Source: Acorus gramineus (lineage: Eukaryota; Streptophyta; Magnoliopsida; Acorales; Acoraceae). From it: a stretch of DNA of 64,000 bases. How positions within the stretch are numbered: position 1 is the stretch's first letter; the number at the start of each line of letters is the position of its first letter. The stretch is taken from the NCBI GenBank assembly GCA_030737835.1, contig JAUJYN010000012.1, positions 2,649,431-2,713,430 of the forward strand, in the 5' to 3' direction. A program made the position numbers and the translations under genes. The notes below the pieces were generated by a model. The model saw only the letters and a program-made list of their open reading frames with translations, did not search any database and was not told the origin of the DNA. Below, in pieces: positions 35,505-46,028 of the stretch.

Positions 35505-35617
35505 GGTTAAAACACTGTAGTACAAAATTTCAGCGGGGCTAGTTTTTACAAATATTCGGGTGGTGGGGCTATTTTTGCAAATATTCAATTTTGGGGGGCT
35601 AAAAGTGCTAATTACCC
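35505..35617. repeat. Right terminal inverted repeat of the MULE
   Basis: Reverse complement of the left terminus (29583-29695); ends ...TGCTAATTACCC and is followed directly by the second TTTTATTAT duplication. Confidence 0.85.
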
Positions 35618-35626
35618 TTTTATTAT

Positions 35627-36764
35627 TTTTCAGTTCAAATAAATTTTTTTAGGGTATGTGAATTTTTCCTTTTGGAGTTCAAGATTTTCTTGGTTAAGTA
35701 GAAACAAAATTTTTTAAATTGTTTTAAAGATTTAATGACATGGTAATCAATATTGTTATTGTTGCATGTTTTCTCACATATTTTATTAATAAAAAGGATG
35801 GTTTTGCAGCCTCATCCATGCACTCTGTTAGAGACAGTTCCCAACCATCTATGCACTCTGTTAGAAGAATGTACATTGTCCTTTTACAATATGTACTCCA
35901 CTAGTGTATGTATATATGGATACAGATTTTCACAATGATTGTACATAGAAAAATTGTTATATGGGCATAGATGCTATTTGCTGGATGTGTGGTTTTGACC
36001 ACAATGTTATTTGGGAGAAAACCTAATCATTTTCTATTTTATTAAAATATCATTTAAAATAAAAGTTTAATAATTAAAATTTCCATTAAACTGAACTATT
36101 TAACAAATATCAATATATGTAAAAAAATAAATACCACAAGCCCTATCACAAATTGGTTAAAATAAACATTACATACAACAGAGTTCGCCATCTATGAACC
36201 TCCCATGGCAGCCAGCATTTAGACTTATTTTAGTCCAAATATACTCTATTACATACAAGAGAGATCGCTTGCATCAGAATATGTGCAAATTTGGATCTCC
36301 TGCTTTTAATTACAAGCTTTTTGCGGCCCCGATAGGAACATGTGTTTTTAACAATATGGGAGCAAACGTCAATCAAAACTCATGTGTCCTAAATTATCTT
36401 AAAGTATTATAAACTAGTTTAATAAACCCCTATTGGATTGCTTAATAGGTGGAGAATATGATATAATAAGTTTAAAAATATGTTTGTTTGTAAAAATAAG
36501 TGAATATAATTATGTTAGAATACTTTGGAATAAATTGATATTGATATTTCACGTCTATTTGAAATTGTGTTATTCCACCAAAATTATTTTATTGATAAAT
36601 ATACGGGAGACCCATATGTCATATCATTTTTTCACCTTTTATAACTCATTATCGACATCTTATTTATCTTTTATTTACAACTCATCCATGGTTAGTGAAA
36701 CAAACAAAAATGACATATTCTTATCTATATTAGAATAATTATTTATACCAAAATAGCTTTGTCG
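35627..36764. other. AT-rich intergenic DNA
   Basis: No supported gene. Around 35810-35870 the word 'catgcactctgttagagac / ctatgcactctgttagaag' is repeated. The section 36400-36760 belongs to the dispersed AT-rich family also seen near 14.5, 16.2, 17.3 and 57.5 kb, here in the opposite direction. Confidence 0.4.
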
Positions 36765-37406
36765 GTATAGTTTTTTCGGGGTGGGGGTCGCTTCTGGTTG
36801 TTGGGAGGCCTCTGAAAAAGATGGTCTTCTTGCGTGTGTGGGGGGTTTTCCGAGGATTCAAATCTGATTGTGCCCTACCGGCCTTGCTGGATCGTCTATC
36901 AGAAGGGGGGAAAGGGGGTGTGGTTTCTTGCTGAGGGGGCCGATAGCTCCTCAGGGGGATTCAGGGGTGGTTGTGATTGTCACCTGCTTTCTCAAAAACA
37001 GCAAGAAAAGTTGGGTGTGGAATTGATCACCTTCGTGGGGGGATTGTGGATTCTCCGCTCTAAGATACGGGCCTGCCGCTCTCAGAGGTGAAAAATAGGT
37101 AATCATTTTCTTCTTTGGGAACTTGACAAATAGGGTTTTAAAAGACAAGGGTGTAGATGAGGGCTGGCTAGCGGAAATTAGCCGCCTAAAATGGGACGGC
37201 TAGTTAGGGTTAGCCGCCTGGTGTCTGGCTCTATTTGGGCAAAGCCTGGGTAAGGTTTGGTTTGGCTAAAGTTAAACTAGGTTTAACCGGGGTTTTGGAG
37301 AGGGTTTTTGGAGAGTGGATTTGGCTTGGAAATGGGTTTTCTCTCTCTCTTTCTCTCTAGGGTTTCAAGTAGGGGGAGGGGGTGTGGGCTTGTGAATATG
37401 GCCTGG
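36765..37406 (-). mobile_element. Left part of an older LTR, split by the 17-kb retroelement
   Basis: GC-richer non-coding sequence that continues, across the inserted element, into 54677-55293 (the TSD CCTGG at 37402-37406 joins the two halves). Both halves share 'gcggctag / tagccgcc' words. The right half ends, on the minus strand, with an LTR-type start TGTAGATACCCC, so this is taken to be the R/U5 side of that minus-strand LTR. The left border is not determined. Confidence 0.45.
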
Positions 37407-39681
37407 TGTAGATACCCCATTTTGATCGGTCAGGACTGTAAAACACTTATCATTTGCGACATCTTAGTTTGCAGGTTTAAACCCCGATGATCTTCTCTGA
37501 GTCAAAATAATCACTTGAGTAGGGAAAGGGAAGAAAAGAAAGCATGAGCGCAACGAGTTCTCAAAGGAAAGCTCAAGAAAAGAAGTACCATCTTAAGCCT
37601 TGGGTTGTTGTACAAGACATGAAAATCTCTCTGGTGACTAAGACAAGCGACCACCCACCCGTCGTACTGGACGACCTTCCTGAGGATCGTCGACTTCGAC
37701 GATCTCTGAAAGGATTGTCGAACTGGACGATCCTTCTGAGGATCGTCGACTTCGACGATCTCTGAAAGGATTGTCGAACTGGACGATCTTTCTGAGGATC
37801 GTCGACTTCGACGATCTTTGAAAGGATTGTCGAACTGGACGATCTTTCTGAGAATTGTCGACTTCGACGATCTTTGGTGGGATTGTCGACCTCGACAATG
37901 GGATGACGGATCGTCGAAAATACTGGGATAAGTTCAGCTCGGAAAGGACGGCATGGCTCGATTTTTTTCGCCTCTCCACCGACGTCAGCCACTTCGGGTG
38001 AACGTGGGAGCGTCGTGGGGCACTCATGACCTCCCCAAACAGGTGTCAAGAAGATGGTGGCTCGTTTGGGCTATAAAAGGAGGCAATGGGAGGCATGAAG
38101 AGAAGGAGGAAGCACCATCTTTACCCACCTTTTACTCTCCAAAAAGCCTCTCCTAGCCACCCCACTCGAGACCAGCGACCTTTCACCACTCTCCACCCTC
38201 CATTTCCGAGCACCACCACCCCCTACACCAGCAGCCACCCCAAACAACCACCCACCACTCTCACCTACCACCTAACCCCTCCCATTCCTCTCCAAAAGCC
38301 ACCCATCCGAACCCACCTTGTTCTTTATCACCAACAGCCCTCTCAACACTCTCCACCCTCCGTTTCCGAGCACCACCACCCCCTACGCCGGCAGCCACTC
38401 CAAACAACCACCCACCACACCTCCCTACCCTCACTTCCCTTCCCTTTCCTTTTTTTTCTTCTCTTTTTTTACTTAAGAGAACTTGTATAACATATCATTT
38501 CCTAAAAGAACTTGTATAAGGTGGTAACAAACTTACTAAATCTAATAAATATAAGTTTAATCAAAGTTGAGAGTGTTGGAGTACATCATTGGACTTTTAT
38601 CAGTTCTTTTGGAAACTATACGCAGCTGGCGGACGACCCTAACTTGGATCGTTGGTCAGTTGGTCTAGGGACCATTTGAACACTCCCCTTTGCAAGTTTG
38701 GGTACCTCCCAAGGACTACTAACCCCTTTTGTTTTACTTTGTCTACTTTATTTGTCATTTACTGCTTTATATGCTTGTTATTACTCTTTTATATACTGTT
38801 TATATGCTGTTTTTTTTTTGTTTTCTCAGTTTCTTGTTAACATAAAGCCTCCCACTAATTTTGTTAAATTTTTTTGGAATTTACCCTCGACAATCCCCCC
38901 TGGCTCGTCGAACTCGACAATCCCCCCTGGCTCGTCGAACTCGACAACCCCCCCTGGCTCGTCGAACTCGACAATCCCCCCTGGCTCGTCGAACTCGACA
39001 ATCCCCCCCTGGCTCGTCGAACTCGACAATCCCCCCTGGCTCGTCGAACTCGACAATCCCCCTTTAACTCGTCAAACCCGACAATCCCCCCTTAACTCGT
39101 CCAACCCGACAATCCCCCTTTAACTCGTCAAACTCGACAATCCCCCTTCAACTCGTCAAACTCGACAATCCCTCTTTAACTCGTCAAACCCGACAACCCC
39201 CCTTTAACTCGTCGAACCCGACAATCCACCCATAGTTTGTCAATCTCGACAACTCCCCTGTGGCTCGTCGAGACCAACAATCCCTTCTGGTTCATCAAGC
39301 CCTATAGTTCACCTCCAGTCTATTGACCAGAAAGAACACCTTTTTATCCCATTTACCGACCTTGCACAAAAAAAAAGGAGTATCTTTCTCTCTCTTTGGG
39401 TTTGCAGGATCAATCTGAGCTTAAACACCTCAAGGCACGGCCGGCCGTGATCCTTGAGAGGAGAACCCGCATCCCTCGTTGAAGGCGAGTAATAACAGAA
39501 GAAATATTCTTTTCTTGCTTTTAAGGAAAAGCAAGTGGCGATCACACCAACGTCCCTGGAAGCGGTCGGGCAACCTTGGACGATCCATCAAGTGGTGATT
39601 CGAAGCGCCGTGCGCGTAACGGAACCAAACTTGAAGGAACCCGGATTCACGACCACGCCGTGTCAAAATCCAACATCGACA
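37407..39681 (+). repeat. 5' LTR (2,275 bp)
   Basis: Starts TG and ends CA. It contains about 3.5 copies of a 56-bp tandem repeat (37668-37890; core 'ggatcgtcgacttcgacgat'), a TATA box (TATAAAA at 38073-38079) followed by a C-rich region, and about 15 copies of a 27-bp minisatellite (38887-39275; 'ctcgacaatccccc' plus 'tggctcgtcgaa'). The long repetitive frames across it (such as 38698-39123) are products of the minisatellite, not genes. Confidence 0.93.
38073..38079 (+). promoter_or_regulatory. LTR TATA box
   Basis: TATAAAA in 'gggctataaaaggaggc', 666 bp into the LTR, is the likely start of the element's transcript (U3/R border downstream). The 3' LTR carries the same box at 53033-53039. 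Confidence 0.6.
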
Positions 39682-39684
39682 GTC

Positions 39685-39702
39685 TGGCGATCACGGTGGG
39701 AC
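39685..39702 (+). other. Primer-binding-site candidate
   Basis: TGGCGATCACGGTGGGAC begins 3 bp after the 5' LTR. A TGG start is expected for complementarity to a tRNA 3' CCA end. I cannot name the tRNA with certainty. Confidence 0.55.
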
Positions 39703-40673
39703 CTCTTTTGTGAAGAAGCTCAATCAGGTTGGTCCTCTAAAACCCCTAGGCAGAGAATAGTGCTAGCTTGAAAAGAATTTCTGCAACTTTCACTAGACAT
39801 CAATAAGACCAAGTCTTTTCTATTTCATGAATGCATGATTGCAGTTTTTTGTATGCAACTGAATATCTGTACTGTGTTAATTCCTGGACGAACCCCCTAG
39901 GTGGTCGTCGAAGTTTCTGCTTCTTTCTTGCTTTCTAACTACTCAATTATTGTCTTTTTTCCAATCAAAATTTCTTGCCTTCCTGTTTCAAAAAAAAAAA
40001 AAAAAATTGTTGTCCTTCTGCTTTCCTATTTTTGCAAAAAGAAATCCCCTCTTTTTATTGCACTGTCTGCCAAAATCTATTGTCTTGCTGCTTTCCTATA
40101 TTTTTGCAAAAAAAAAACAAAAAAAAAATCCTCTTTTTATTTGCACCATTCTGAACTTCAGTTCCTATTTCCTGTTTTCCTCAAAATTTTCCTTTCCTTT
40201 TCTCCTGATTAAAAAAAAAAAAAAATTCCTTACTTGCTTTTCCAAAAAAAAAAAAAAAAAAATTCTTTTTCAAGATCTCTAGTACCAAATTTCTCTTTCC
40301 TTCACTAACTCTTTTTTCAAGATTTCCTTCAGTAAGTGAGTATAAAAAAAAAAAAAAAAAAATTTCAAAATCTCTAGTACCAAATTTCTCTTTCCTTCAC
40401 TAACTCTTTTGTTAAAATTTCCTTCAGTAAGTAAAAAAAAAAAAAAAAAAGCTTGCTCTCTCTGTATTTCAAAATTCTAGTAGAATCTTCGACGTCCAGC
40501 CCTTGCTGACCCAGTTAGGTGTTCTGTCCAAGAGCCATCAACATCCCATTACTATCTGATTTCTGAAGTTTCATGCTCTGTTAGATTGTGGAATTGCTTG
40601 CTTGATCTGTTAAGTCGTTGAATTGTGTGCTTTCCACTTCTATATCGCTTGCTGCTCACCCCGAAACACATAC
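39703..40673 (+). other. Untranslated leader of the retroelement
   Basis: About 1 kb with many A-runs. A tandem duplication of about 95 bp ('tctctagtaccaaatttctc' to 'ccttcagtaagt') occupies roughly 40276-40435, with poly(A) tracts between the copies. No reading frame of note is present before the gag ATG at 40674. Confidence 0.6.
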
Positions 40674-42860
40674 ATGGATCCCTTCCCTAGACCTGAAGGT
40701 TCAAGGGTAGACATGGGATATGATTTTTATGAGAACCAAGTGTTTCCCGATGCCAGAATGCCCCATGGGCAAGCCACGCGCAACCAGGAAACCACTGAGA
40801 CCTCAGAAAGACCAGCCTGGAGGAGACTCGAGGAAAGAATGGAGGCCATGGGATATCACTCAATTGATGAAATGATGAATGCCTTCGACCACCTCAACCG
40901 ATTGCACTCAGCCTCCCGGAATCCAAATCCCACTACTCTTCAACCCCCTCCTCCTCCACCACAGCCAAGAGTCCAACCCACCCCCAACCTATTGAAACCT
41001 TGGATGACACTGTCCGAAGGATAGTGTCAGAACTCAACCCGACCTTGCTCCAAACCTCCCACCAGTCCAATTTACGCCAAATTCCCCCCATTGCTCTCCC
41101 ACTCGACCTTAAAATCCCCAAGTACCGCAGATATAATGGTCGAGGAGATCCAGATGCTCATTTGACTGCTTTTTATATGGACTCACGTCCATTCCTGGGA
41201 GATGAGTCACTTCTAGTATTCCTTTTCCAGAAGTCTCTTGAAGGAGAGGCAGTTCAATGGTATGCGACCCTCCCGGTCGAATGCCTCCATGATTTTTCTG
41301 CTGTGAGCGAGAGGTTTCTCCGGCGTTATGGGTATCAGAGAATGCGCATTCCATCCCTATCAGACCTTACAGCAGAGAAGATGAGGCCGCGTGAAGAGTT
41401 TGAATCTTTTGTGGCACGTTGGCGCATGTTGGTGCACAGGACGGGATTGCAATTGACAGAAAGCCAGGAAATAGACATGATGCTGCAAAATCTCACTCCA
41501 GAGTTGCGAATGAATCTCGCCTATGGTGATTGCTCTACTTACGAAATGCTGATTGATCGCCACAACCGCATTCAGCGTTGTGCCGGCACTACCACTGCTT
41601 CACCAACTGGCAACCAGCGCCCTCCCTTCAAGAAAAACCATGTTCCATCCTCCACAGTAGAAGGGGTCACCCCACAAATCTCAGCGTTCTACCCAAATGG
41701 ATCACCAGCTTCTGGTCGAGGACCGGTAACAAGGCCGTATGCACCTGGACCATCTAGGTATACCGCCTCGACCAGTAACCCGTTATCAAGGGATTGCTCC
41801 TCAACAGACGCTAGTGCACCATCCAACACGCCCCACACCAATTTCCTCATTCCCAACCCACCACCCACCTCTCCGCCAACCATTCCAGTATCACCACTCA
41901 GCTCCCCAAGCCCAACCCGTTCGAGCCTTGCAACCCAATCAAATAACTCCCCGACCAATCCCCGAAAGACAATACACAGCTGTTCCTCCACCCACATCTT
42001 ACCAGGCTCGAAGGATGGGCAAACGTGATACTTACCCGCCACTGCCAGAGTCCTTGCCCGACATTTTTATGGCACTGATGGAATCCAACAGCATCACCTT
42101 GCCACCCGAGAGACCCTCACCCCCTGGTGTCGATAGTTCGCGCTACTGCCCATACCACCGGATGCATGGTCATGACATCCGTGGTTGCTACACATTTCGA
42201 GATTTTGTTTATGATCTTCATGAACAAGATCGCATTGATTCGGCACTATTGCGAAATATCATCAACACGTCCCGTTCGGCCCACCCTGTTCAATCCTCCA
42301 CTTCATCCGCACCTCTTGGCATTCATATTGACCCACTTCCTTCCCATACTCAGCCGTCTACTTCATCTGGTCCAGTTGTCAACTTCATTGGGACTGACCC
42401 TCCATCCCCCAACCAGTCCAACTCCTCATCACACCTTTGGGCCAACCTTGTCACCCCACCGGCAACACCTGATAGTGGTAAATCCGAATCTGAAGAGGAA
42501 CCCATGGAAGAAGACGAGCCAGAAGAAGACCCTGAGGAGGAGGAACCAGAAGAGGACCCTGAGGAGGAGGAACCAGAAGAGGACCCTGAGGAGGAGGAAC
42601 CAGAAGAGGACCCTGAGGAGGAGGAACCAGAAGAGGACCCTGAGGAGGAACTAGAAGAGGACCCGGAGGAGGAGGAACCAGAAGAGGAAGAACCAGAAGA
42701 GGACCCGGAGGAGGAGGAACCAGAAGAGGACCTTGAGGAAGAACCAGAAGAGGACCCTGAGGAGGAAGAGCCAGAAGAGGACCCTGAGGAGGAAGCCAGA
42801 AGAAGACCCGAGAGGAGGAGCCAGAAGAAGACCCTGAGGAGGAAGTATCTGAAGACGAGC
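40674..42860 (+). pseudogene. gag of the Tat/Ogre-type element
   Basis: Starts at ATG 40674 (MDPFPRPEGSRVDMGYDF) with an N-terminal region ending in a proline run. The frame then changes near 40990, and the retrotransposon-gag domain follows at 41080-41590 (YNGRGDPDAHLTAFY, EGEAVQWYATLP, SERFLRRYGYQRMR). The frame changes again between about 41740 and 42028 into a Pro-rich linker with a CCHC-like motif, CPYHRMHGHDIRGCYTF, near 42150. The last part (about 42490-42830) is an acidic tract of EEDPEEEEP units encoded by a 27-bp tandem repeat. Gag forms the particle and packages RNA in the cytoplasm. At least two frame changes make it a pseudogene as it stands; short indels in C-runs could explain them. 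Confidence 0.85.
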
Positions 42861-42862
42861 TC

Positions 42863-44164
42863 ATGGAAGAGCTGGAAGAACTGGCATTTGGTGAAGATGC
42901 CCTTGAGCAAGAACCATCTGATCAGTCCACATTGGCAAGCACAGTTCAAGAACCAGAAGCATCAACCGGAACTGTTGATGGCCCGGTGGGACCGCCACCT
43001 ATTGTGTTCCTCGAGAGCGAGCTCGCCCCACCAGCAATGCGTAATCGCCCTCTTCGTATCATGGTGGAGATAGCAGGGATCCCCTTCAGATATACATATA
43101 TTGACACCGGGGCAGGAGGAAACATCATGGCATATGGAGTTTATTGCTCATTTGAAGATGTGGAGGACCGTCCTGAACTTGAGCCCTCTAATGAGTTCAT
43201 AGAAGCATATGACGGCACCAGACGACCGGTGGTCGGAACAGTTACGATTCCTTTGATGGTAGGCCCGTTGCACACTGAGGTATATTTTCATGTCGTAAAG
43301 CTCGAAGGGGGCGTCCACAACATAATTCTCGGGAGGGCGTGGCTCAATAATGCCAGAGCAGTTCCATCCACTCATCATCAATGCCTTCGGTTTCCACTAT
43401 GGGGAAAGATTGTCTCCGTATGGGGGGAAAACATCCTTTGGGGAGGACCGAATGAACCAAATTGGAGTGTTAATGCGTTAACCGTTGGCTCAGAAGGAGG
43501 GATAGAAAGGGTGATGAAAGAAGAGTCGAAAGAAGAAATACGAGAGGAGGAGCTTGAAGAAGACTCCTTGAATTTTGAGCCATCTGGCTCCCCAACATCA
43601 ACAGAAGACTCATCAGAGGAGCATGACACGATCACTTGCTTGACATGTTCCCCTTCCATCACATTCGCTCCTCATGAGCTCGCCGAGCCTGGCATACGCA
43701 CATGCCCCCTTGTGATCAAAGTAGCCATTGCCGGTAAAATTCTCCGAAATGTCCTCGTGGACACAGGCGCTGGAGTAGACATCCTGACCCATTCCACCTA
43801 CTGCAAGCTTCGGCGTGGGCTCCCCAAGCTCCAACCATCAGAAACCCTTCTCCACGCATATGACAGCTCAAGCCAATCTTCATGCGGGAGGATCTCTTGT
43901 GTTCTAAAGGTGGGGCCAGTATGTACCTCTGTAGACTGTGAGGTCATGAAGATCGAGTCGCCTCATTCCATGATCCTTGGGAGGCCCTGGCTTGACAATG
44001 TCGAAGGTGTCTCTTCTACGCGTCATCAATGCTTGCGTTTTCCAAGCAATGGGGACATCATCTCGGTATGGGGGGAGGCACGCCGCCATGACTGGTCAAG
44101 GTTCTTCAATTGTCAAATGTGCGAGCTAAATACTGGGCCAAAGAACTGTGCATATCAGCTTTAG
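42863..44164 (+). pseudogene. Aspartic-protease-like domains 1 and 2 of the retroelement
   Basis: One open frame of 433 codons with two retropepsin-like domains. Domain 1 (about 43050-43440) has the active-site motif YIDTGAGGNIM and the later NIILGRAWL block. Domain 2 (about 43700-44090) has LVDTGAGVDIL and SMILGRPWL. Both end in the same pattern, (S/T)-(T)-(H/R)-H-Q-C-L-R-F-P followed by I(V/I)SVWGE. They are separated by an acidic linker. A TAG ends the frame at 44164, but the following bases continue in the same frame as a Pro-rich linker towards domain 3. Retropepsins cut the polyprotein; whether both domains are active cannot be told. Confidence 0.85.
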
Positions 44165-44408
44165 GACGATCCTCCACCCCAGATCATACCAGGTGGCATC
44201 ATCCGTCCAGCTCCTAGAAGTCTGGTTCCCTCCATGAACCCACTACCAATCTGGAGTCCCATCCGAGCCAGCAGCCTCAGCCCCATCCGGCCACTTTTGT
44301 CCTCCTGGCATCATTGTCCCAATACTGCAGTTCTCCACACCACCAGGACAGGACGCATCTTCAACAATATGCCCTCTCAAGTTCTCGACAGACCAATCAG
44401 AAGCGGAA

Positions 44409-45725
44409 GTGGAAGAAGGGAGAGCTGGTGATAAGGTGGACTTGCTTGAACAATTGCGCAAAATCCCAGCCAAGATCTCGATATTGGAGCTAATCGAGAC
44501 TTCAGAACACCATCAGGAGGCGATAAGGGCTTTCCTGGAAAAGGTTAAGGTGGATCGCCACATTTCTGCCTTTAATGTGCCAGCTGCGCTAGTTTCTGAA
44601 GGATTGGGCCCTGTGATCTCATTCTGGCCCAAGGAAGTCATCGATGATCCCCTCACCAACATTTCGGCACTTTGCGTCACTGCCTTGGTGGAGAAAACGT
44701 TGGTTAATCGAATCCTTGTTGATACTGGTGCGGGGGTCAACCTCATGTCCCTCCAGACGTTCCAGCACGTCAATGGTGATATCACTTCACTGGCGGAGTC
44801 CGATACGCGAATTTTTGCCTATGACAGGAGTGCTCGACAAGTGGTGGGCTTCCGTTCATTTAGCTTGGAGATCGGTCCCCTCAAGACCACGTTTGAAGCC
44901 TATGTTCTGGAGATGGACTCTGATTACAACATGATCTTGGGAAGAAAATGGTTGGCGACAATCCGAGGTGTTTCCTCCCCGCTCCACCAATGCCTCAAAT
45001 TTCCTGTTGGAGAACAGATCATCACAATAGGTGGGGACGCAGTCAGAGGCATCCGGTATGAAGCAGAAGAAGCGGAGGCTATCACAACAGTGAAAAGCCC
45101 TTCCAGGAGAGAAGGCAAGCAGCCAGTCGTGCACATATCAGAGTTTCCACCCGATTGGGCGCGTGATGGGGCACTACAGGTAAGCACTTTGGGCAAAGGT
45201 AAAGCACGCGCATCAACTGACAGTAATCCAGGATGGCGGCTCATGGAACAAATGGGTTATCATCGAGGCCAAGGTCTGGGACGGTACAATCAAGGCACCA
45301 CAGACATCATTCACAACTTCATATGGCCGGACCACATGGGCATCGGATCACTCACAGTTTATGATGTCTATGATTGGGGACCATTCTATGGCATTACGGA
45401 TTGGAGCTTGGAAGAACATTTTATCCGTAGCACTGGATCAGAACAGCCCGCATCCAGTCAACTGACTCCCATTGAGAGCCAATCAGGATCCTCCTCTTCA
45501 GTTCCACCAGAGGAAGACATTGATTCTCTGATTGAGACTCTTGACCAGTTATTTTCTGAATCACATGAACAATTGCCCGGCGATTCTCATAAATTGCCAG
45601 AATACTATGTTGAAGACCCGGATTCTGCTGATGAGATGCCCATTCATGCAGTTCAGGAGCATTGGGGAGCAAGACTCTCTAGGGTGATTGGATTGAACTC
45701 AGCCCTCAACCTTGCGAAAGGATGA
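44409..45725 (+). pseudogene. Aspartic-protease-like domain 3 with a G-patch
   Basis: An open frame of 438 codons in a different frame from domains 1-2 (frame change near 44400). It has the third retropepsin-like domain (about 44640-45050; ILVDTGAGVNLM, NMILGRKWL, LHQCLKFP). About 180 bp further on is a G-patch-like segment (about 45230-45300) with GWRLMEQMGYHRGQGLG and YNQG. It ends with an acidic Ser/Glu-rich tail and a TGA. G-patches bind RNA or stimulate RNA helicases, and one is attached to the protease of betaretroviruses; the parallel here is an inference. Confidence 0.82.
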
Positions 45726-46028
45726 TCTATTTTCTCTATTCTTGAGGGCGCCATTCAGGTAAGTACTCTCTTCCCATATCTAAGGTTCATTTCTTTCCTG
45801 TCTTTCGTTGTATATAGATCCTGCGCACTCATCTTGCAAAAAAAAAAAAAAAAATCAATTTCTGCTTGTACATAAAATTTCCTTGCTTTATTTCTTGCTT
45901 TGCTTGCTTAAAAAAAAAAAAAAAAAATCAATTTCTGCTTGTACATAAAATTTCCTTGCTTTATTTCTTGCTTTGCTTGCTAAAAAAAAAAAAAAACTCA
46001 ATTTTAAGGGAGGGGTGGGATCTAAAAA
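45726..46028 (+). other. Non-coding spacer between protease and RT frames, with duplicated A-rich repeat
   Basis: Begins with a strong splice-donor look-alike, TCAG/GTAAGTAC (GT at 45759-45760), then two near-identical units of about 70 bp (45841-45909 and 45910-45981: A-run plus 'tcaatttctgcttgtacata', 'ttccttgctttatttcttgc'). No open frame crosses it. Ogre elements carry an intron at this position; see findings. Confidence 0.6.

Larger units (their letters stand above)
29583..35617 (-). mobile_element. Mutator-like element with transposase and plant mobile domain gene, 6,035 bp
   Basis: The ends are inverted repeats of about 110 bp. The left begins GGGTAATTAACATTTTTACC, and the right, reverse-complemented, begins GGGTAATTAGCACTTTTAGC. 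Both then share 'ttgaatatttgcaaaaatag', 'acccgaatattt' and 'ccgctgaaattttgta'. TTTTATTAT flanks both sides exactly (29574-29582 and 35618-35626), a perfect 9-bp target duplication. On the minus strand it carries a broken MULE transposase (34960 down to 32337) followed by a PMD gene (32251 down to 30030). The coding part has frameshifts and a stop, so this copy is probably not autonomous, although the intact ends and duplication argue against great age. Confidence 0.92.

Noticed and set aside
37573-38049. Minus-strand frame rich in RRSRRSSERSSS words in both LTRs
   Set aside because: Produced by the 56-bp tandem repeat; no domain, and it lies antisense in U3.
38698-39123. Long repetitive reading frames (PPGSSNSTI-type) in the LTR
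   Set aside because: All three plus frames and the minus frame are open only because the 27-bp minisatellite is a multiple of three; not genes. The same applies to 53613-54139.
42350-42949. Minus-strand Ser/Gly-rich frame
   Set aside because: Mirror of the GAG/GAA-rich acidic repeat of Gag.
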